DNA of 64,000 nucleotides from RGZA01 sp041917755. GTDB taxonomy: Bacteria; Pseudomonadota; Alphaproteobacteria; UBA9219; RGZA01. Every line of letters begins with the position of its first letter. Positions within the stretch are counted from its first letter, which is position 1. This document shows positions 18,395 through 26,438 of the stretch, one piece after another. Both the position numbers and the translations under genes were made by a program. Under the pieces are notes generated by a model. It was not told the DNA's origin. It searched no databases and saw only the letters and a program-made list of their open reading frames with translations. The stretch spans positions 186,001-250,000 of the forward strand of contig JAYRWY010000017.1 of NCBI GenBank assembly GCA_041917755.1, read 5' to 3'.

Positions 18395-18567
18395 AACCGC
18401 CTCGCCACATTTGCATGATAAATCAGTAAGACATGGTTAATGCATCTTAACCAGTGGGACTATTTTCCTTTGTTTTCAAAGAAAGAAAGTAATTTTTTAT
18501 ATACTTTTAATGAATCCCCTGCATCATCTGAGAATGGGAATAGCCTCATAACCTTGGAATACTGCGC

Positions 18568-19560
18568 ATGAATAATGCCAAGACAAATAAGCCTCGCGTT
18601 TCATCTGGGTATAATCCGGATATGACCCGCTTCTTTCTCGCAGCGCTTATTGTTGTGTTATATCCTGATATCGGATTCGCAGCCGTTGCACCTCTAAATG
18701 CAGACCCAACCGTTGGAACGATGTTCTGCCGGGTTTTGAAAAATTCAGGTGAGTTTCCTCCGCTCTTTTCTGGAATAGCTTATATCACGGGTGCGTGGAT
18801 TGTTGTGCGCGGCCTGTTCGATATGATGAAGCGCAGTTCTGATCCCAATAACAAGCCATTCAAGGATGGTATTTTGGGAATCATGGCAGGTGGTATGGTG
18901 GCGGCATTGCCGTCGTTGATCAACTGGCTGCATACGACGCTGTTGCAAGATACGGTTCGTGGTGACGGCATTGCCTGTGAAGGTGCCGCAAGTGTAGGTA
19001 CATCAAGTGCAGTGCCACTTGATGTCATGCTCAGTAATTTCGTTGGGAATATCACCCCAGGTATTATTGCCCTGATCAGCGGCATGGCCGTTATCTTTGG
19101 TATTGTGATGATTTTCTATAACATGGTGAAGTTATCGAAATTCGGTACCGATGCAAAGACCAGTACCCTTACGCCCATTATTGGCAGTTTGATTATTGGC
19201 GCATTATTGGTGGCTGTTGGCCAAACCATGGATATCAGTTTGAGCACGTTGTTCGGTAATAACACAACCATGAGCAGCATCACAAAATACAAGGAACTTG
19301 CCTATCAACCCGGTGGTACATTTGATATGTCGCGTTTTAATAATGCGATGTCTGCGGTGTTCACATTTTTACGGATTGTAGGCACGCTCAGCTTCGTACG
19401 TGGATTCTTTGTGATGAAAAATGCACTGGAAGGCACAGGCCAAGCAACCAAAGGTCAAGCCTATACCCATATAATTGGTGGTACGCTTTTGGTGAATATG
19501 CCTGGCTTCATCCAATACATTGAACAATCGGTTGGCTTCAAAGTTATCATGCCACAATAG
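18568..19560 (+). CDS. DotE/IcmC-like polytopic membrane protein (two related halves)
   Basis: A 330-residue inner-membrane protein with an N-terminal signal-like helix and about six further hydrophobic segments. Two segments look alike. Residues about 70-128 (SGIAYITGAWIVVRGLFDMMK...AALPSLINWL) and 265-320 (FLRIVGTLSFVRGFFVMK...NMPGFIQYIE) both have the helix-RGxF-loop-helix-P pattern of DotE/IcmC and DotP/IcmD. It therefore looks like a fusion or internal duplication of that module. Legionella DotE and DotP are about 130-200 residues. The family call is good; assignment to DotE (TraQ) rather than DotP rests on gene order. Confidence 0.7.
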   Translation: MNNAKTNKPRVSSGYNPDMTRFFLAALIVVLYPDIGFAAVAPLNADPTVGTMFCRVLKNSGEFPPLFSGIAYITGAWIVVRGLFDMMKRSSDPNNKPFKDGILGIMAGGMVAALPSLINWLHTTLLQDTVRGDGIACEGAASVGTSSAVPLDVMLSNFVGNITPGIIALISGMAVIFGIVMIFYNMVKLSKFGTDAKTSTLTPIIGSLIIGALLVAVGQTMDISLSTLFGNNTTMSSITKYKELAYQPGGTFDMSRFNNAMSAVFTFLRIVGTLSFVRGFFVMKNALEGTGQATKGQAYTHIIGGTLLVNMPGFIQYIEQSVGFKVIMPQ

Positions 19561-19774
19561 CTGTGCTGGGGGCGGGCCGTTAAGTGCTGGCCAAGTTCCA
19601 GCGATTTCCGACTTGCTCACAGAAAAATGATGGTTAACAAAAGGTAAATACCTAAACCTTTATACAATTTTTAATAATTGCTTTGTTATTATTACTTACA
19701 TCCAAAGGGTAATATTTTTGATACACTAGTCCAGTTCATCAGTAATGATGTGTGTTGTAAAAGGGAAGTTAAGT

Positions 19775-20179
19775 ATGACCATGGGTAGCGTAACAAATAC
19801 AGTTTTAAAAAGTGCCGTTATGGCAGCTGTGATTGCAGCAGCATGGCCTGAGATGGCACATGCACAAAATTTCCAGGCAACCTCCGCTGCGCTTGTTGAT
19901 GCGCTGAAGGACATGCCAGTTATCATTTCGGGTGTATCCTACATGTTTGGCGGCCTGTTGGTTTTGGGCGGCGCAAATAAATTGAAGATGCACGCAGAAA
20001 ATCCACAACAGACCCCGATGTCCCATGGCCTTGTACGTATTGGTGTGGGCGGGATGATTGCAGGCTTGCCACCATTTATGGGCTGGGTGAACAATTCACT
20101 ATCCATTGGCGGCGGAACCATGAAGTTCAAGAAGCTCGATAGAATTTCTGATCTAATTACTTTCAGTGGTGTGTGTTAG
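19775..20179 (+). CDS. DotP/IcmD-like small membrane protein
   Basis: 134 residues from ATG 19775, chosen because GGGAAG sits 7 bases upstream; the frame is open from 19745. A signal-like helix (AVMAAVIAAAWPEMAHA) is followed by two membrane segments: about 53-70 (IISGVSYMFGGLLVLGG) and 92-110 (RIGVGGMIAGLPPFMGWV). The loop KLKMHAENPQQTPMSHGL between them is almost repeated in the next gene. This is the plan of DotP/IcmD and IncI TraR. It is followed after 42 bp by a close paralogue. Confidence 0.7.
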   Translation: MTMGSVTNTVLKSAVMAAVIAAAWPEMAHAQNFQATSAALVDALKDMPVIISGVSYMFGGLLVLGGANKLKMHAENPQQTPMSHGLVRIGVGGMIAGLPPFMGWVNNSLSIGGGTMKFKKLDRISDLITFSGVC

Positions 20180-20221
20180 AATTAAGTATAGGTTTTTACA
20201 ACAGAGAAGGAGAGGGAAAAT

Positions 20222-20644
20222 ATGAAACGTGAATTATTTGAATCAGTACTCAAGACCGGTCTCGTTGCAGCAGTAATTGCAATTGCTTGCCCTGATTTAG
20301 CATCTGCGCAAGCGCTTCAAAACTCAGTTACCGAAGTGAAAGCCGGTATCGCCAATATGCCAATGCTTGTATCAGGCTTTGCGTATATTGCTGGTGGCGC
20401 TGCTATGCTATCAGGTGCTGGTATGCTCAAGAAACATGCTGATAACCCACAACAAAACCCACTTGCTCCCGGGGTAACCCGTATGGCACTTGGCGGTATT
20501 GTGGCTGCGATGCCTTCATTCCTCAGCTACGTAAACGGTACGCTGAAGAGCAACACCGAAGGCCCACTGCAATATAAGGGACTTCAGACTGTTGGTGAAT
20601 TGAAGTTGAACTTGATGCATCAAATTACCAATCTGTTCTCATAA
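20222..20644 (+). CDS. DotP/IcmD-like small membrane protein, second copy
   Basis: 140 residues, preceded by GGAGAGGG as ribosome site. Same plan as the gene before it: signal helix (GLVAAVIAIACPDLASA), membrane segment (VSGFAYIAGGAAMLSGAG), a KKHADNPQQNPLAPGV loop, and a second segment (RMALGGIVAAMPSFLSYV). The loop and second helix align clearly with the upstream copy (xKxHAxNPQQxP), so the two arose by tandem duplication. In Legionella a single icmD lies here. dotN starts 18 bp after the stop. Confidence 0.7.
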   Translation: MKRELFESVLKTGLVAAVIAIACPDLASAQALQNSVTEVKAGIANMPMLVSGFAYIAGGAAMLSGAGMLKKHADNPQQNPLAPGVTRMALGGIVAAMPSFLSYVNGTLKSNTEGPLQYKGLQTVGELKLNLMHQITNLFS

Positions 20645-20662
20645 GATTGGCTTGATGAATTA

Positions 20663-21394
20663 ATGTCCCTCCTCCCGATTACGCTGGGCGTCAAGCGAAA
20701 CCTTGGCGCTCAGCAATCCGGAGCAGCTGGTAAACCAAAGCGTCGAAAACCCATTTCGAAGTCCGAGTTATCAAAACTCATCCAACAGACCCTCGAAAAA
20801 GATTCCTACACCTGCTGCTACTGCGGATTCCAAGCTAAACAATTTCAAAAGGCGATACCCAAGGATTGGGCGGTCAATGACCCGCGTGATTCCGAGATGG
20901 TCACCGCATGCATTTTCTGCGAGCAATGCTTCGCACTTGAAACCGTAGGCCCGATGGCTTCGGGAACGCTCATTTGGCTTCCTGAAATCAGTCAGGCGAC
21001 CCTGCATCATATTATGCGCGCCGTATATGCGTCGCGCGCACAGATGGATATTGCCCCTGAAAACATCAAAAACTGCGCCGACCGTACGTTTGAGGTGCTG
21101 TTTAACCGGCGCGGCGAAGCCAAACGCCGGATAGGTACGGATGACCCTATGGTATTGGCCGCTGCGCTACTTGAAAACGTCAATGAAGAAACGTTTCACA
21201 AGCGTGAGGAAAAGTTCAGCGGCATACGGTTGATGCCCCTTGATAAGCGCATGATACCCAGCAATACAGGCAAAGATAACGACCAGTTTCCCCGTATCAT
21301 CGAGTACTGGGTTTCCGACGAGGGTCCGCTTGGCAACATGCCACCCACCAATTGGGATGGCCTGCAACTGGGCATTACCAAAGCCGCCAGCTAG
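20663..21394 (+). CDS. dotN: Type IVB coupling-complex protein DotN/IcmJ
   Basis: 243-residue cytoplasmic zinc protein that binds the coupling ATPase DotL in known systems. Metal-ligand cysteines are visible: CCYC at residues 51-54 and CIFCEQC at 83-89. The surroundings (YTCCYCGF, then WAVNDPRD) match DotN/IcmJ (IncI TraT), an HNH-related zinc fold. Length is close to the Legionella protein (about 208) plus an N-terminal basic extension. It precedes dotO by 147 bp, which holds two GANTC sites. Confidence 0.88.
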   Translation: MSLLPITLGVKRNLGAQQSGAAGKPKRRKPISKSELSKLIQQTLEKDSYTCCYCGFQAKQFQKAIPKDWAVNDPRDSEMVTACIFCEQCFALETVGPMASGTLIWLPEISQATLHHIMRAVYASRAQMDIAPENIKNCADRTFEVLFNRRGEAKRRIGTDDPMVLAAALLENVNEETFHKREEKFSGIRLMPLDKRMIPSNTGKDNDQFPRIIEYWVSDEGPLGNMPPTNWDGLQLGITKAAS

Positions 21395-21541
21395 GCCGGC
21401 TATTCGCAGCTTTGTTCATTTTCAGTTAAGGCTTTGTCTTTACTCTGATTCTAGGCCTGTTGGTTCGCATGAATCGGCAGGTTGGGCGATGGACCACTCC
21501 TTGGTTTTTCGTTTAAGACACCCCTTATGTTTTAAGCCCGC

Positions 21542-24500
21542 ATGCTAGGTATTTTAGACGAGTTTTTTGCCGGAATATTGCTGCTGTTCAAGCAGCCGGT
21601 GGAATCCTTTATCCAACTTGAAACGGCAGATGATGATACCACCCTTGTGTCGGGGGATGGCTCGCTGTTGACCTATTTAAAAATCAGCGGTGCGCGCCAA
21701 ATGATTGGCGGCGAAGAATATAACTGGATTATCGATCAGGCGACGTTGAAGCTTGGCGCACGATTTGACCGACCTGGCCAAGCGATGCAGTTTTATTTCT
21801 ACCGCGATCCTGATCGGATTGGCCGCACGCTGCATAAAATGATGACGCCTAACCGCATGTCGGCAGGCGCAATTGGTATTGATCTAGATGACTTGCTCAA
21901 AGAACGTCAGCGAAATCTTTCCAATTATTTGGCGTTAGAAGAAATCTATCTGGTGCTATGGACGCGTCCATCTGGATTGACGCCAAACGAGTACAAGCGC
22001 GCACAGGAAACACGCAAAGAACAGAAATGGCATGCAGCAAAAAATGCGCAATTCCCGTTTGCGGCATTGGAACCTTTGCGCCTGAAACATAAAGCGTTCG
22101 TATCAAATATTTCTGAATCCCTGTTTGAGCTGGGCATCGTTTCCAATGTCATGGAAGTGCATGATGCACTGCGCGCGGTGCGTTCCAGTATTTATCCCAA
22201 TCTTGATAACGATAAATGGAAGGCCTGTTTGCCGGGTGATCCGGTGCCGCCGCGTCGCCCACGTTATAAGCGCGACTGGTCTGATTTATTATGGCCGCCA
22301 ATCTCCCAGCAGCTTTGCCCGATGGATGCCGAAGTTCTTGGTCCAAGTACGGTGCGTATTGGTGATCTGGCATGGGCCGCAACTGATATGAGTCTTGGGC
22401 CATCCGATGCATCGCCATTCCCGCAACTCCTCAATCGTCTCATTGAAGCGAACATGCCTTTCCGTATGTCGTTCATGATTGAAAGCGGCGGTGTGACGGG
22501 TGAAAATTTCCGTAAGCTAGCGGCATCGCTTTTGGCTTTCTCCAACGGCATTAATCGTCAGATCAAAGAAACGCTGAATGAACTGATTGCATTGTCGCAA
22601 AGCGACCCGGTTGTTAAACTCAGAATATCCTATGCAACCTATGCGCCTGTGGGCGATAAAAAGCTGATTGAGACGCGCCTTGCCAATTTGATGCAGGCGG
22701 CTGAATCATGGGGTTATTGTCAGGTAGCGAATATTTGTGGTGACCCGCTTGAAGCCGTTATGTCATCGGTGTTGGGTATTTCTTGTTCGTCTACCGCGCC
22801 CCCGGGCGTTGCGCCACTACGTGAAGTGGTCAAGATGCTGCCATGGCAGCGCTCATGTTCGCCGTTTAATGATGGCGCTGTGATTTTGCGTTCGCCCGAT
22901 GGTCGTATCTGGCCATATCAAATGGGTACGGCGCTAACCACCACATGGTTCGATTTGATTTTTGCACAGCCGGGTTCTGGTAAATCGGTATTGATGAATG
23001 CAAAAAATCTTGGCTGCTGTTTATCAGCTGGTATGAGTAAATTGCCGTTTATCGCAATTCTTGATATTGGCCCGTCATCATCGGGTCTTATCTCGCTGCT
23101 TAAAGATGCATTGCCTGCTGATCGCCGGCAAGAAGTATTGCATTTCAAATTATTGATGACGCCTGAGTACGCGGTGAACCCGTTTGATACGCAGTTGGGT
23201 TGCCGTTACCCATTGCCGGATGAACGTGCATATTTATGTGAGTTGCTCACACTCATTTGTACGCCGCCGGGACAAGATACGCCGTATGACGGTATGACGC
23301 AGCTGGTTGGATTCTGCGTGGATGAAATGTACCGTTGGCGCGATGACGCGGAAGCCAATGCCGAAGCACGTCCATACCTTGAGTTGATTGAACCGCGCGT
23401 GGACGATGCGATTAAGAAAATGAATTTGGTGCTTCCACCTGAACCCTATTGGTGGGAAGTGGTTGATGCGTTGTATGATGCCGGCGCAAAGCATGAAGCG
23501 ATGCTCGCGCAGCGCCATGCGGTACCCACACTGGTAGATGCCGTAACGGCGGCACGCCGCCCACAAATCCGTGCCTTCTTGGATGAAACAGCCATCGGCC
23601 CCAGCGCCGAAGGCGTTATCCACGCCTTTGAACGTATGATTGCATCGGCCATTCGTGAATTCCCGATTCTTGCCGGCGTGACGCGTTTTGATACCGGTAC
23701 GGCGCGCGTAGCATCGGTTGACTTGCAAGAGGTATCTCCGCAAGGCGATGCATCCGCAGATCGTCAAACTGCTATTATGTATATGTTGGCGCGCCATACA
23801 CTTATTCGTTCATGGTGGCTTAACCCTGACAGTTTACGTAACGTGAGCGCGCGTTACCGTCCGCACCATGATGAACGCTTGAAAGAAATTCGCGAAATTC
23901 CAAAACGTCTTTGCTATGACGAATTCCATCGCACCGCGAACAGCTTTGCGGTTCGCGCGCAGCTCATTCGTGACGTTCGCGAAGGTCGTAAATGGGGTGT
24001 GCAAATTGTGCTTGCATCCCAGTTGCTGAATGACTTCACCGCCGACATGATTGACTTGGCAACTGGTATCTGGGTGTGTGGTTCGACCGCATCGGAACGT
24101 GCAATTCAGGATCTGGGCGATAAATTCTCGCTGTCGGAAACAGCGCGTTGGGTTGTACGATATCGCCTTACGGGCCCTAAACCCAGTGGTTCGCCCGTAT
24201 TGCTGATTTTATCAACCACCGAAGGTCGCTATGAGCAGCATCTGGTCAATACCCTTGGCCCTATTGAGTTATGGGCGCTCTCAACCTCGGCGGAAGACGT
24301 GGTCATCCGTACCAAGCTGTATGAAAAAGTAGGGGCAGTGAAGGCCCGCCGATTATTGGCAACGTTGTTCCCGGGTGGTACTGCGCGCCATGAAATTCGC
24401 CGACGCGTAGTTATTCGCACCGAACGCGGGGAATTAACAACCAATGCTCAACAGGCGGTTATGCAGGAAATGGTGGATGAATTAGCCGCCTATGTAACCA

Positions 24501-24637
24501 GAGAAGTACTGGATGGCGTGTTGGAAGTTGAAAAGAGGGCAGCTGCTGAAAAGGCCAAGGAAGCTGAAGCAACTAAAACAACTAAAAAACGTGACTTCTC
24601 CGGCTCGAGTTCTCGTGCATCTGGTACTCCCCGTTAA
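21542..24637 (+). CDS. dotO: Type IVB ATPase DotO/IcmB
   Basis: A 1031-residue VirB4-class ATPase that energises the channel from the cytoplasmic face. Walker A is at residues 475-482 (AQPGSGKS), with Ala where the first Gly is usual. The Walker B region is RLCYDEFHRT, with D793-E794. Length (Legionella 1009) and the N-terminal start (MLGILDEFFAGILLLFKQP) fit DotO/IcmB and IncI TraU. The C-terminus ends in a Lys/Glu-rich, then Ser-rich tail. dotM follows after 55 bp. Confidence 0.93.
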   Translation: MLGILDEFFAGILLLFKQPVESFIQLETADDDTTLVSGDGSLLTYLKISGARQMIGGEEYNWIIDQATLKLGARFDRPGQAMQFYFYRDPDRIGRTLHKMMTPNRMSAGAIGIDLDDLLKERQRNLSNYLALEEIYLVLWTRPSGLTPNEYKRAQETRKEQKWHAAKNAQFPFAALEPLRLKHKAFVSNISESLFELGIVSNVMEVHDALRAVRSSIYPNLDNDKWKACLPGDPVPPRRPRYKRDWSDLLWPPISQQLCPMDAEVLGPSTVRIGDLAWAATDMSLGPSDASPFPQLLNRLIEANMPFRMSFMIESGGVTGENFRKLAASLLAFSNGINRQIKETLNELIALSQSDPVVKLRISYATYAPVGDKKLIETRLANLMQAAESWGYCQVANICGDPLEAVMSSVLGISCSSTAPPGVAPLREVVKMLPWQRSCSPFNDGAVILRSPDGRIWPYQMGTALTTTWFDLIFAQPGSGKSVLMNAKNLGCCLSAGMSKLPFIAILDIGPSSSGLISLLKDALPADRRQEVLHFKLLMTPEYAVNPFDTQLGCRYPLPDERAYLCELLTLICTPPGQDTPYDGMTQLVGFCVDEMYRWRDDAEANAEARPYLELIEPRVDDAIKKMNLVLPPEPYWWEVVDALYDAGAKHEAMLAQRHAVPTLVDAVTAARRPQIRAFLDETAIGPSAEGVIHAFERMIASAIREFPILAGVTRFDTGTARVASVDLQEVSPQGDASADRQTAIMYMLARHTLIRSWWLNPDSLRNVSARYRPHHDERLKEIREIPKRLCYDEFHRTANSFAVRAQLIRDVREGRKWGVQIVLASQLLNDFTADMIDLATGIWVCGSTASERAIQDLGDKFSLSETARWVVRYRLTGPKPSGSPVLLILSTTEGRYEQHLVNTLGPIELWALSTSAEDVVIRTKLYEKVGAVKARRLLATLFPGGTARHEIRRRVVIRTERGELTTNAQQAVMQEMVDELAAYVTREVLDGVLEVEKRAAAEKAKEAEATKTTKKRDFSGSSSRASGTPR

Positions 24638-24692
24638 CAAAATAAGCTGATAGAATGTTCCGGTTAGTGACAAGGTATAAAGAGAAGTAAGT

Positions 24693-25913
24693 ATGGCCCA
24701 AGCACCCAAAGCAGATGATGTCGAAATCACAATGGTTCTCATTGTGGCCATCGGCTTTTTGTTTTTGTGGGGGTTGTGGTCTTATGCCAAGCAACCGATG
24801 GTAGAAGCCATTCGCTGGGTGAAGTGGACCGAAGTTAGTATTTTCCAGCTGATTGACCCCAAGCTTGCAAAAGATCGCGAGTTATTGGAAACGCTTAAAA
24901 ACGATCAGGCGCTCATTAAACAAATGGGCGAGGAGATGGAATTACAAAAAAAGAAATATACTGTTGAAGGATGGATAGCCAATAAGTTGCTGGCACCGGA
25001 AGTGTTGTGGGATATTTCCAACCGCGTAGGCGTGTATACGCGTATCCCTGTCATTATGGGCTTAATTGCGGCGGCAATTTTTTATATGTTCTTCTCGTTC
25101 AGAACAAAATACAAAACAGCTTATGATTTGGAAGGGCTAATTCAAATTCAAGCCAAGCAGTGGCCGGTGATATCGCCCATAGCCAGTTTTAGTCCAACGG
25201 ATGCAAATGCACGTAAACCCGGTGAGCCTGTACCAGAAAATTTGCCTTTATTTGCTGAAGCATTGTCACCTGAAGAATGGGTGGCGCATCAACGTATTCC
25301 AATTGTGAATAAAATTCCTGATAAAGATGCGCTTCGCCGTGCGTATCTTGCCCAGCTTGGCCCGCGATGGACAGGGGTAAGTTGTTTAACGCCTGCACAG
25401 CGTTGTTTGCTTGCCGCGTTTGCCTTAAAGGGTGCGCAAAAGCGCCGCGACAGCGATAATTTGCTCGGCCGTATTGCGACGCATTGGAATCATAAAACAG
25501 ATTTTACCCCAACCATCGAATTGATGGCTGACGTGGATAAAATAATTTCGGATCCCAAGCTTGGTGGTGAAGCCATCAAGATCGCCAATCGCTTTGCATA
25601 TCGTACTACTGCATTAATCGGTGTGTTAAAGTGGGCGCGCGAACGCGGCGGTGTGCTTGCACCTGCGACCTTTGTATGGCTGCGTGGTCATGACCGTGCA
25701 TTATGGTATCCGTTGAATAATTTTGGACGTCGTGCATATCATGCGGAAGCCGCAGGCGCGATGGCACATTTTATGGCTGAAAAAAATGCCGGAAAGCCAT
25801 TGCCGATTCCACGTTTAGAGACCGCCATTCTTACGTTAACCCAGTATTGGGGCATCAATAACCCAACTGTTCCACCCCTTCAAGAAGACAACAAGAAAAT
25901 CACCAAAAAATAG
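24693..25913 (+). CDS. dotM: Type IVB coupling-complex protein DotM/IcmP
   Basis: A 406-residue inner-membrane partner of DotL. Two membrane segments lie near the N-terminus: about 13-30 (TMVLIVAIGFLFLWGLWS) and 110-130 (IPVIMGLIAAAIFYMFFSF). A soluble cytoplasmic domain follows, with the family-typical C-terminus (TTALIGVLKWARERGGVLAP, then FVWLRGHDRALWYPLNNFGR). This matches DotM/IcmP and IncI TrbA. Known DotM binds acidic C-terminal signals of effectors. The next gene starts 8 bp later. Confidence 0.92.
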   Translation: MAQAPKADDVEITMVLIVAIGFLFLWGLWSYAKQPMVEAIRWVKWTEVSIFQLIDPKLAKDRELLETLKNDQALIKQMGEEMELQKKKYTVEGWIANKLLAPEVLWDISNRVGVYTRIPVIMGLIAAAIFYMFFSFRTKYKTAYDLEGLIQIQAKQWPVISPIASFSPTDANARKPGEPVPENLPLFAEALSPEEWVAHQRIPIVNKIPDKDALRRAYLAQLGPRWTGVSCLTPAQRCLLAAFALKGAQKRRDSDNLLGRIATHWNHKTDFTPTIELMADVDKIISDPKLGGEAIKIANRFAYRTTALIGVLKWARERGGVLAPATFVWLRGHDRALWYPLNNFGRRAYHAEAAGAMAHFMAEKNAGKPLPIPRLETAILTLTQYWGINNPTVPPLQEDNKKITKK

Positions 25914-25921
25914 GAAGCCAA

Positions 25922-26407
25922 ATGTTTAGTATGAAGCCAAAGCGTAATCATTTTGTTGTCGTGAGCGATGATGTGTTAGTTGCAGATCTGCGTCAGGCAA
26001 AAACATCTGGCGTTGTGCGCCTCAAGCTTGCGGATTTAACCTTCGCCCATTTTCATGTGCGCACCGATGAGCAAGGATCAAAGCTTGGCTTTACCACTGG
26101 CCGCGATGATTTTGTTGTCCTTGGCGTATTTGCCGATCGAGCAGATGCAGACCACTTGCTAAGAGAAATTCGTAGCGAGATGTTGAAAATCGAGACGCTG
26201 CACAAGTTCTTTAGCCTGCGTTCCTTCCTGGTTGTAATGTCAGTTATCATTACACTCATCTTTTTGGTGTGGTTTTATGGAAAAGCAACCCAGCAAAATC
26301 TTCCCCAATTGAATGATCCATTGCCGATTGATGAATCATACCATGATCCGGCCGCTGATGTGGGCAAGCCCATTGATGCGGATAGTAAAATTACTGCGCC
26401 TGAATAA
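25922..26407 (+). CDS. Unknown single-pass membrane protein between dotM and dotL
   Basis: 161 residues: a cytoplasmic N-terminal domain (about 1-95, mixed alpha/beta) and one membrane helix at about 101-120 (LVVMSVIITLIFLVWFYGK). An acidic, Pro-rich periplasmic tail of about 40 residues follows, with many Asp. I know no Dot/Icm protein of this form. Its tight spacing (8 bp after dotM, 31 bp before dotL) suggests a subunit of the DotL-DotM coupling complex or a regulator of it; that is inference. Confidence 0.6.
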   Translation: MFSMKPKRNHFVVVSDDVLVADLRQAKTSGVVRLKLADLTFAHFHVRTDEQGSKLGFTTGRDDFVVLGVFADRADADHLLREIRSEMLKIETLHKFFSLRSFLVVMSVIITLIFLVWFYGKATQQNLPQLNDPLPIDESYHDPAADVGKPIDADSKITAPE

Positions 26408-26438
26408 TTAACACAGGAATACGAGAAGCGTTTAGACT

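Noticed and set aside
18437..18450. TTAA-N6-TTAACC before the dotE-like gene
   Set aside because: Spacing six instead of seven; a near miss, not counted as a CtrA site.
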